From Sulfurimonas sp. (GTDB taxonomy: Bacteria > Campylobacterota > Campylobacteria > Campylobacterales > Sulfurimonadaceae), in NCBI GenBank assembly GCA_030673275.1, contig DAOVJL010000036.1, forward strand, positions 1-8,543: a DNA stretch of 8,543 bases, written 5' to 3'. Under the pieces are notes generated by a model that did not search any database, was not told the origin of the DNA, and was given only the letters and a program-made list of their open reading frames with translations. Numbering within the stretch: position 1 is the first letter of the stretch; each line of letters opens with the position of its first letter. Below, in pieces: positions 1 through 5,497 of this stretch. Both the position numbers and the translations under genes were made by a program.

Positions 1-330
1 AGTGAAGTTATGAATATCATCGGTGATGTTGCTGGTTACGATGTTATCATGATAGATGATATGGTAGATACTGCTGGAACTATGGTAAAAGCAGCAACTG
101 CTCTTAAAAATAATGGTGCAACTTCAGTTATGGCTTGTGCAACTCACCCTGTTCTTAGCGGAAAAGCTTATGAGAATTTAGACAATGGCGAACTCGATGA
201 GTTAATCGTTACTAATACACTAGAGTCAAAATCACATAAAAAAATAAAAGTATTAACTGTTGCTCCTCTTTTTGCTGAAGTAATTCGTCGTGTATATCAC
301 AACGAAAGCGTTAACTCACTTTTTGAATAG
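1..330 (+). CDS. prs: Ribose-phosphate pyrophosphokinase (PRPP synthetase), C-terminal part
   Basis: This is the last 109 codons of a gene that begins before the window; the frame is open from base 1 and ends at TAG 328-330. Prs transfers pyrophosphate from ATP to ribose 5-phosphate, making PRPP for nucleotide, histidine, tryptophan and NAD synthesis in the cytoplasm. The fragment contains the type I PRTase PRPP-binding loop [10 protein letters not shown] (fragment residues 18-27), the following ATHPVLSG block (47-54) and the usual Prs ending [19 protein letters not shown]. These match the C-terminal third of bacterial Prs, which is about 310 residues long. The ATG at base 10 is an internal methionine, not the start. 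The lepA ribosome-binding site overlaps the stop codon, so the two genes are probably co-transcribed. Confidence 0.95.
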   Translation, partial: SEVMNIIGDVAGYDVIMIDDMVDTAGTMVKAATALKNNGATSVMACATHPVLSGKAYENLDNGELDELIVTNTLESKSHKKIKVLTVAPLFAEVIRRVYHNESVNSLFE

Positions 331-333
331 GAA
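329..333 (+). promoter_or_regulatory. Ribosome-binding site that fixes the TTG start of lepA
   Basis: AGGAA overlaps the prs stop codon and lies 8 bases before TTG 342. It supports TTG as the real start, because the conserved LepA N-terminus [18 protein letters not shown] begins exactly there and no ATG in this frame lies upstream of the GTP-binding loop. The overlap suggests that lepA translation is coupled to termination on prs. Confidence 0.7.
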
Positions 334-341
334 AAATTTAC

Positions 342-2132
342 TTGAAAAATATTAGAAACTTTTCTATCATCGCTCATATCGACCATGGTAAAAGTACTTT
401 AGCTGACCGTATTATCCAAGAGTGTGGCTCTGTTAGTGATAGAGAAATGAGTACTCAGATGATGGATACTATGGATATTGAGCAAGAGCGTGGTATTACG
501 ATTAAAGCTCAAAGTGTTAGACTTGACTATGTAAAAGATGGTGAACACTACATTCTAAATCTTATAGACACTCCGGGTCACGTTGATTTTTCATACGAAG
601 TTAGTAAATCTCTAGCATCAAGTGATGGTGCACTTCTTATCGTTGATGCAGCACAAGGTGTTGAAGCTCAGACTATTGCAAATGTTTACTTGGCACTGGA
701 CAACGACCTAGAACTTATCCCTGTAATTAACAAGATAGACCTTCCGGCAGCTGATCCAGATAAAGTGGCTGAAGAGATTGAGACAAGTATCGGCATAGAT
801 GCTACAGATGCCTGTTTAGTTTCTGCAAAAACCGGTGTTGGGATTCATGAGTTGATTGATGCGATTGTTGAGCGTGTGCCTGCGCCTGTTGGTGACCCTA
901 GTGCAACAACAAAAGCTATTATTTATGACTCTTGGTTTGACCAATACTTAGGCGCTTTGGCACTTGTTCGTGTGTTTGACGGTCAAGTTAAAAAAGGTCA
1001 AAATATCAAGCTTATGAGTAACGGCGAAGAGCATCAAATTTTAGACTTGATGTATCCTCATCCAATGAAAAAGATTAAAACTAAAACTATAGAGTGTGGC
1101 GAAATTGGTATTGTAGTTCTTGGACTAAAAGAGGTCAGTGTTATCAATGTTGGTGATACTATCACAGATGCTAGAAACCCTGCCCTAGAACCAGTTGGAA
1201 AATACGAACCAGCAAAACCATTTGTATTTGCTGGGATTTTTCCAATAGATACAGACAAATTTGAAGACTTACGTGATGCTCTTGATAAATTAAAACTAAA
1301 TGATTCTTCTCTTTCTTATGAGCCAGAGACTTCTGTAGCACTTGGTTTTGGTTTTCGTGTTGGTTTTCTTGGTATGCTTCACATGGAAGTTGTAAAAGAA
1401 AGACTTGAACGTGAATTTAACCTTGACTTAATTGCATCTGCTCCATCTGTTATCTATAATGTTTACTTAAATAATGGCGACTTTGTTAACGTTCAGAATC
1501 CATCTGAACTTCCAGAAGTAAATAGAATAGACAGAATTGAAGAACCATATGTAAGAGCAACAGTAATTACTCCTAGTGAATATGTAGGAAACATCATAAC
1601 TTTACTTATAAATAAACGTGGAATTCAAACTAAGATGACTTACTTAAATGAAGAAAGAGTTATGCTTGAGTATGAAGTACCTATGAATGAGATAGTTATG
1701 GATTTTTACGATACTCTAAAGTCTATCTCAAAAGGTTATGCATCATTTGATTACGAGCCAATTGGTTTTAGAGTTGGTGACCTTGTTAAGCTTGACATCA
1801 AAGTAGCTGGAGAAGCTGTTGACGCACTAAGTATAGTTGTACCTCGTACACAGGCTCTTTCTCGTGGACGTATACTTGTTAAAAATATGAAAGAGCAGAT
1901 TCCTCGTCAACTTTTTGAAGTAGCTGTTCAAGCATCTCTTGGTTCTCAGATTATCGCTAGAGAAACTGTAAAATCTATGGGTAAAAATGTTACTGCCAAA
2001 TGTTACGGTGGTGATATTACTCGTAAAAGAAAACTACTCGAAAAACAAAAAGCCGGTAAGAAAAGAATGAAATCTATAGGAAAAGTACAGCTTCCGCAAG
2101 AGGCATTTATGTCTGTGCTTAAAATGGATTAA
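342..2132 (+). CDS. lepA: Elongation factor 4 (back-translocating GTPase LepA)
   Basis: Full-length 596-residue translational GTPase, the usual LepA size. The GTPase domain shows G1 AHIDHGKST (residues 11-19), the switch I segment QERGITIKA (48-56), G3 DTPGH (76-80), G4 NKID (130-133) and G5 SAK (161-163). EF-G-like domains II, III and V follow. The LepA-specific C-terminal domain is present, with the basic stretch [20 protein letters not shown] and the ending [12 protein letters not shown]. This tail, together with the lack of an EF-G domain IV, separates LepA from EF-G and from TypA/BipA. LepA binds ribosomes, influences initiation and elongation, and matters most under ionic or temperature stress. 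The start is TTG at 342, supported by the Shine-Dalgarno sequence and the conserved N-terminus. It sits 11 bp after prs and 5 bp before the next gene, so it is probably the middle gene of an operon. Confidence 0.97.
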   Translation: MKNIRNFSIIAHIDHGKSTLADRIIQECGSVSDREMSTQMMDTMDIEQERGITIKAQSVRLDYVKDGEHYILNLIDTPGHVDFSYEVSKSLASSDGALLIVDAAQGVEAQTIANVYLALDNDLELIPVINKIDLPAADPDKVAEEIETSIGIDATDACLVSAKTGVGIHELIDAIVERVPAPVGDPSATTKAIIYDSWFDQYLGALALVRVFDGQVKKGQNIKLMSNGEEHQILDLMYPHPMKKIKTKTIECGEIGIVVLGLKEVSVINVGDTITDARNPALEPVGKYEPAKPFVFAGIFPIDTDKFEDLRDALDKLKLNDSSLSYEPETSVALGFGFRVGFLGMLHMEVVKERLEREFNLDLIASAPSVIYNVYLNNGDFVNVQNPSELPEVNRIDRIEEPYVRATVITPSEYVGNIITLLINKRGIQTKMTYLNEERVMLEYEVPMNEIVMDFYDTLKSISKGYASFDYEPIGFRVGDLVKLDIKVAGEAVDALSIVVPRTQALSRGRILVKNMKEQIPRQLFEVAVQASLGSQIIARETVKSMGKNVTAKCYGGDITRKRKLLEKQKAGKKRMKSIGKVQLPQEAFMSVLKMD

Positions 2133-2137
2133 ATTCA

Positions 2138-2713
2138 ATGAAGTGCATGTTGTGTGAGAGTTTGTCTTTCACACACATCTGTACAAATTGCCAAGATACT
2201 TTTTTAACTCCATCAATCTACAAAAGAAAAATCCTAAACGATGTTGAAGTCATCTCTTTTTATAAATATAAAGAGATAAAAGAACTGCTTCATACCAAAC
2301 ATACTGATTTGGGTTTTTACATCTACTCAATACTTGCAAAAAATTCTATGCAAAAATTTGCATCTGAGTTTGAATTTGATTCTACTGTAATATCTATAGC
2401 AATTGATGACCATATTCAAAGCGGCTACTCACATACAGCAGTTTTAAACAAATCACTAAAGAGCAAGTGTATAAAACCTAAATTCAACAAACTAAGAGCT
2501 AATAATAGAGTTTCATATTCGGGCAAGAGCAAAGAGTTTAGACTTTTAAATCCAAGAGAGTTTCAACTGAATAACTTTAATGATAATGAAGTGATTTTAA
2601 TAGATGATATTATTACAACAGGTTCAACTCTTACTCAAGCCATTCAAACTCTGAAGTCAAACAAAAAAGAAGTACTATTTTGTCTGACTCTGGCTGATGC
2701 TAGTCTAAAATAA
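2138..2713 (+). CDS. ComF-family phosphoribosyltransferase-like protein
   Basis: A 191-residue protein with the ComF/GntX layout. An N-terminal zinc-ribbon-like cysteine set is visible (C3, C6, C15, C18; CxxC-N8-CxxC), and the C-terminal type I PRTase domain carries the PRPP loop VILIDDIITTGSTLTQA from residue 152. An intermediate segment, SGYSHTAVLNKSL (95-107), corresponds to the family's RGFNQ-type block, but the usual arginine and asparagine are replaced. ComF proteins are linked to DNA uptake and transformation in several bacteria; the enzymatic substrate is unknown, so the role here is inferred by family only. ATG 2138 is preferred over the ATG at 2147 because the later start would remove C3. 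The Shine-Dalgarno is weak (GGA 2126-2128), and the 5-bp gap after lepA suggests translational coupling. The last 9 bp overlap the opposing AsmA-like gene. Confidence 0.8.
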   Translation: MKCMLCESLSFTHICTNCQDTFLTPSIYKRKILNDVEVISFYKYKEIKELLHTKHTDLGFYIYSILAKNSMQKFASEFEFDSTVISIAIDDHIQSGYSHTAVLNKSLKSKCIKPKFNKLRANNRVSYSGKSKEFRLLNPREFQLNNFNDNEVILIDDIITTGSTLTQAIQTLKSNKKEVLFCLTLADASLK

Positions 2714-4702
2714 CTTTTTTAAAAATTTATTTATTTCAGTTTTAATTTTCTCACCAGCTTCTGACTTTATTAACTTCTCTAAATCTACTTTAACTTTTGG
2801 GGAGTTAATATCTCCATATATTTTTGCTGTTATAGTATTTTTCTTAGCTTGGATTGTTATATCTGAATCAATTTTCTGTGTTTTTGAATTTATCTTTGTA
2901 TCTTTGGTTTTAACAGAAGCTTGTTTTGAACGAAGGTCAAGTGAAGCGAGGATATTCTCCTTGTTAATGTTAGCACCTATATCACCATTGAATGATTCTC
3001 TATACATGTCAAATTTTGTATACTGTTTTATCAAGTCAAAAGTTTTGTTTTTAACAAAATTTCCATCAGTTACCTGCCCTGAAAAAACACCCTTACTCTG
3101 CGCTAGATTATAATTAAGCTTAGCATTAAGTGTTGATTGAAAAATTTCCGGATAAATCAACATGTGAAGCAAGCCTTTAGTACCAACAGATTTAAGATCA
3201 GCACTGAAATCATCATTATGAAGTTTTGCATCTATGTTTCCGCCGGCAACTTTAGTATGGACAGTTAAATCTAAATCTTTAGCTTTTGAGAGTTCTCCAT
3301 TGGCTGTTATAGCACCTTTCATATGTCGCCCTGTAACAAAAAAAAGCTTGTCTAGGTTTGGAATTTTTGCTAAATAATCACTTTTTATTGAACTATCATC
3401 CATGTTAAACCTAGCTTGCTTAATATCAAGATTTAAAATATTTGAGTTAAAGTCAACTTTAGTATCAATAGTATTACCATTTAGCATAGTAGTTGTAGTT
3501 GAATTAAAAGTCGTTCGAGGCATAGGAGATTTAAATTCATACTGTTTTGTTAAAAATTTTGAATCTAAAAGACCTTTTGTTATTGTGGTTACAATTTTTC
3601 CTTTTAAACTGCCACTTTTTGCATCGCTTATATCAGCATCCATTGAAAAGATACCATCTGTATAATGAGGCTGGTTTACCATATATAAAACTTTATTTAA
3701 TTTTAGATTTTTAACGCTTGCCACTACACTTGCAGGGGTGAAATCTTTCAATACTGCTTCAAATTTTGTGTCAGATTCGCCTAAATCACTACTACCACTG
3801 GCTAAAAGTTTTTCTTTAGTACCTTTAACTGTTCCTTTAAGTTTAAATGCCCCTCTTAGCTCAGTTCCTATTATTGGCTTTAATACGGCTAACTCTTTTA
3901 TGTTTAAAGAGTATTTTATATCTGTTGCAAGAGGTTGTGGTACCACATTTCCTGATGATAATATTTTAAATAGGTTTGAGCTTAAATCATAGTTGTAGTC
4001 AATATTGTCACCTTTGAGCTTAGCATCAAGATTCATAGCAAATGATGTATTTGGAATAGTTACATTAAAATCTTTTTTCATTAATATTGGATTGATTTTT
4101 CCATTTTTTGTTTTTAGAACTATGTCTCCATCCATTTCACCTGGTTTAATATTTTTAAAATTTACATCAAGATTTATATCTGCACTTGCATATTGACTTT
4201 GAGCCCCTAGATATAAAAGGGATGATAACTTCGCATCTTTTATCTTAGCAATTATAGAGGTTGGGTTCAAGTCAGTAAGTTCTACATGATAAACTGTATC
4301 ACTCTGACCCACATCACTTTTACCATCGACTTCCATGTATTTCAAATCACCTTTGACTTGTCCATCTGTATGGAATTTTCCCTGTAGTGGTGAACCGACA
4401 AGTTTTTTTAAACTATCTAAGTTATCCAATCGAACTCTGTATGCTATATTGAAAGCTTGTGAAAACGGAGAATAATTCCCTTTTACCAAAATAGTATTAT
4501 TTCTATTTAGCTCTAAAAATATATCAATCTCACTCATTGTAAGCTTAAAAGTAGTAAGTTTACTGTCAAGTTTTGTCTGCTCTTTTATCTTACCTTCTAC
4601 AATAGGTCCAACTAATCCATTACCAAAAGGTGTAAAGGCAATTACATATATAATAACTACTAAAGTCACTAAAATCCCGATAAACCAAGCCAAATATTTC
4701 AT
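2705..4702 (-). CDS. AsmA-like membrane-anchored periplasmic protein with three internal repeats
   Basis: A 665-residue protein. Residues 3-24 form one hydrophobic N-terminal helix without a clear cleavage site, so it is likely an inner-membrane anchor with the remainder in the periplasm. The body is rich in alternating polar/hydrophobic segments that suggest beta strands. The C-terminus GDINSPKVKVDLEKLIKSE followed by a lysine-rich amphipathic helix ending LKKLF is the ending typical of AsmA-family proteins (G-x-x-x-x-P-K-V-x-V-D-L). That family includes bridge-like lipid-transfer proteins such as TamB, YhdP and YicH. A role in lipid transport or envelope homeostasis is inferred, not shown. 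Three diverged copies of a roughly 155-residue unit make up most of the length. The start ATG has GGAG 5 bases upstream. It is transcribed divergently from grpE and convergently with the comF-like gene. Sequence identity to characterised members is probably low. Confidence 0.75.
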   Translation of the reverse strand: MKYLAWFIGILVTLVVIIYVIAFTPFGNGLVGPIVEGKIKEQTKLDSKLTTFKLTMSEIDIFLELNRNNTILVKGNYSPFSQAFNIAYRVRLDNLDSLKKLVGSPLQGKFHTDGQVKGDLKYMEVDGKSDVGQSDTVYHVELTDLNPTSIIAKIKDAKLSSLLYLGAQSQYASADINLDVNFKNIKPGEMDGDIVLKTKNGKINPILMKKDFNVTIPNTSFAMNLDAKLKGDNIDYNYDLSSNLFKILSSGNVVPQPLATDIKYSLNIKELAVLKPIIGTELRGAFKLKGTVKGTKEKLLASGSSDLGESDTKFEAVLKDFTPASVVASVKNLKLNKVLYMVNQPHYTDGIFSMDADISDAKSGSLKGKIVTTITKGLLDSKFLTKQYEFKSPMPRTTFNSTTTTMLNGNTIDTKVDFNSNILNLDIKQARFNMDDSSIKSDYLAKIPNLDKLFFVTGRHMKGAITANGELSKAKDLDLTVHTKVAGGNIDAKLHNDDFSADLKSVGTKGLLHMLIYPEIFQSTLNAKLNYNLAQSKGVFSGQVTDGNFVKNKTFDLIKQYTKFDMYRESFNGDIGANINKENILASLDLRSKQASVKTKDTKINSKTQKIDSDITIQAKKNTITAKIYGDINSPKVKVDLEKLIKSEAGEKIKTEINKFLKKLF
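2924..4441 (-). repeat. Three tandem diverged protein-level repeats within the AsmA-like gene
   Basis: Repeat 1 covers residues 88-244, repeat 2 covers 264-422 and repeat 3 covers 443-593. Repeats 1 and 2 align without gaps at a 176-residue offset for more than 100 residues: SDVGQSDT (129-136) matches SDLGESDT (305-312), and GSPLQGKF matches GTELRGAF. LLYLGAQSQY (162-171) matches VLYMVNQPHY (338-347). Repeat 3 is more diverged but keeps the same order: NLDKLFFVTGRHMKGAI, LLHMLIYPEIFQSTLNAKLN, then GVFSGQV. The nucleotide sequences have diverged, so the duplication is old. Confidence 0.7.
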
Positions 4703-4729
4703 AGTTTCTCCAATAATTTATATATTGAT

Positions 4730-4759
4730 ATGATACTACAATTTAATATTATTTACCAA
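4730..4759 (-). promoter_or_regulatory. Possible promoter of the AsmA-like gene
   Basis: Read on the minus strand, TTGGTA (4759-4754) and TATCAT (4735-4730) are separated by 18 bp and lie about 28 bp before the start codon. Both hexamers are imperfect, and the region is so AT-rich that chance matches are easy. It lies just beyond the first HAIR-like site (4767-4787), so a regulator bound there could also affect this gene. Confidence 0.3.
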
Positions 4760-4766
4760 ATATATA

Positions 4767-4787
4767 CTTGACATATACAGACTCAAC
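4767..4787 (+). promoter_or_regulatory. HAIR-like operator, upstream copy (candidate HspR site)
   Basis: The sequence is CTTGACA-N7-ACTCAAC. The HspR operator HAIR described in Streptomyces, with related sites in Helicobacter and Campylobacter, is CTTGAGT-N7-ACTCAAG. Eleven of 14 arm positions match and the 7-base spacing is exact. It lies 49 bp upstream of an equivalent copy, and the two share the ten bases TACTTGACAT at their left arms. It is upstream of the grpE -35 element and on the far side of the possible divergent promoter. Confidence 0.6.
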
Positions 4788-4818
4788 TTACTTAAGTAAT
4801 ATTATTTAAGTATTACTT
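4788..4818 (+). repeat. AT-rich palindrome and inverted repeat between the two operators
   Basis: TTACTTAAGTAA at 4788-4799 is a perfect 12-bp palindrome. AAGTAATA (4794-4801) also recurs inverted as TATTACTT (4811-4818), with a 9-base separation. The second arm runs into the downstream HAIR-like site and the -35 element. It could be an extra regulator site, a curved or easily melted upstream element, or chance in AT-rich DNA. Confidence 0.45.
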
Positions 4819-4836
4819 GACATTGTTACACTCAAT
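4816..4836 (+). promoter_or_regulatory. HAIR-like operator, promoter-overlapping copy (candidate HspR site)
   Basis: CTTGACA-N7-ACTCAAT matches the HAIR consensus CTTGAGT-N7-ACTCAAG at 11 of 14 arm positions, with the exact spacing. Its left arm contains the grpE -35 hexamer and its right arm ends 3 bases before the -10 hexamer. A bound repressor would therefore block RNA polymerase directly. The nearby upstream copy makes a chance match unlikely, and the location before a dnaK operon fits the known targets of HspR. Confidence 0.65.
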
Positions 4837-4845
4837 GTGTATAAT
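4817..4845 (+). promoter_or_regulatory. Consensus sigma-70 promoter of grpE-dnaK
   Basis: TTGACA at 4817-4822, a 17-bp spacer and TATAAT at 4840-4845 match the housekeeping consensus at all 12 positions. Transcription is predicted to begin near 4852, giving a leader of about 34 bases. Campylobacterota promoters often lack a good -35, so a perfect one suggests a strong promoter that needs repression. That agrees with the overlapping HAIR-like operator. Confidence 0.85.
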
Positions 4846-4866
4846 AGTGTTATCTTTTTAAAAAAC

Positions 4867-4871
4867 AGGAG
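4867..4871 (+). promoter_or_regulatory. grpE Shine-Dalgarno with unusually long spacing
   Basis: AGGAG is the only good ribosome-binding sequence before grpE, but 14 bases separate it from ATG 4886, against a usual 5-10. No ATG, GTG or TTG lies in frame between them; the only possible alternative is an ATT codon at 4883. The start is kept at 4886 because the protein then has a normal acidic GrpE N-terminus. Confidence 0.55.
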
Positions 4872-4885
4872 CTAATTTAACTATT

Positions 4886-5449
4886 ATGCCAAAACAATCT
4901 GATGAAGAATTACAAAACGAATCTCTAAATAATGAAGAAGATGATTTAGAGGAGTGTATAGACGAAGCGGAGGCTGAAGCTGAAGCAGTTGAAAATGAGT
5001 TTGATCTTTTGCAAGCTGAGCTTGTAGAGCTAAAAGATAAATATGCTCGTGTACATGCTGATTTTGATAATATCAAAAAAAGACTTGAGCGAGAAAAATA
5101 TACAGCGGTTGAATACTCAAATGAAAAATTTGCTAAAGATATGATTCCGGTTATGGATGCACTTCAAATGGCACTGACTTCTACAGCGACTGTAACAGAC
5201 CCTCAAGAGCATTTAGACAAACTAAATGAAGGTATTGAGTTAACTCTTAAGCAGTTTACTACATCTTTAGAGAAACATGGAGTGACCATGGTCTCCCATG
5301 ATGAGCCGTTTGATCCTAATATTCACAACGCTGTTCAAAGCGTTGATAGCGAGACGATAGAGTCTGGACAAATAGTTCAAACTTTTCAAACTGGTTATAA
5401 GTATAAAAATCGCCCACTTCGTGAAGCAATGGTAATAGTAGCGAAGTAA
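4886..5449 (+). CDS. grpE: GrpE, nucleotide exchange factor of DnaK
   Basis: A 187-residue GrpE of normal length. It works as a dimer in the cytoplasm, opening the DnaK nucleotide cleft so that ADP leaves; in several species its long helix also acts as a thermosensor. Visible parts are an acidic disordered N-terminus (about 1-35, with an EAEAEAEAVE run), a long coiled-coil helix (about 36-80) containing ARVHADFDNIKKRLEREK, a short helical region to about 130, and the C-terminal beta domain. That domain carries the signatures EPFDPNIHNAV (140-150) and GYKYKNRPLREAMVIVAK (170-187), which contact DnaK. It is the first gene after the promoter at 4817-4845 and lies 48 bp before dnaK, with no terminator between them. 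Many bacteria place hrcA just upstream; here that position is a divergent AsmA-like gene. Confidence 0.96.
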   Translation: MPKQSDEELQNESLNNEEDDLEECIDEAEAEAEAVENEFDLLQAELVELKDKYARVHADFDNIKKRLEREKYTAVEYSNEKFAKDMIPVMDALQMALTSTATVTDPQEHLDKLNEGIELTLKQFTTSLEKHGVTMVSHDEPFDPNIHNAVQSVDSETIESGQIVQTFQTGYKYKNRPLREAMVIVAK

Positions 5450-5497
5450 TTCGTCAAAAAAATTAAATAAATATAAATAAAATTAAGGAATAAAATT

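Noticed and set aside
10..330. ATG at base 10 as the start of a short separate protein.
   Set aside because: The frame is open back to base 1, and the residues before this methionine continue the Prs alignment, so it is internal to a truncated prs.
2714..2750. T/A-rich stretch at the comF-AsmA junction as an intrinsic terminator.
   Set aside because: There is no GC-containing stem, and the stretch encodes the lysine-rich C-terminal helix of the AsmA-like protein.
2904..4196. Several plus-strand open frames of 63-87 codons opposite the AsmA-like gene.
   Set aside because: The minus-strand gene has a membrane anchor, ribosome-binding site, repeats and a family-type C-terminus. The opposing frames are short, scattered and featureless.
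4964..4993. Glu-Ala codon repetition in grpE as a possible phase-variable microsatellite.
   Set aside because: The codons vary (gaa, gag, gct, gca, gcg), so there is no uniform DNA repeat to slip. Acidic low-complexity N-termini are normal in GrpE.
4858..5076. Minus-strand open frame with a serine-rich product, opposite the start of grpE.
   Set aside because: It is a shadow of the acidic GrpE N-terminus (Glu/Ala codons read as Ser/Phe in reverse) and has no recognisable domain.
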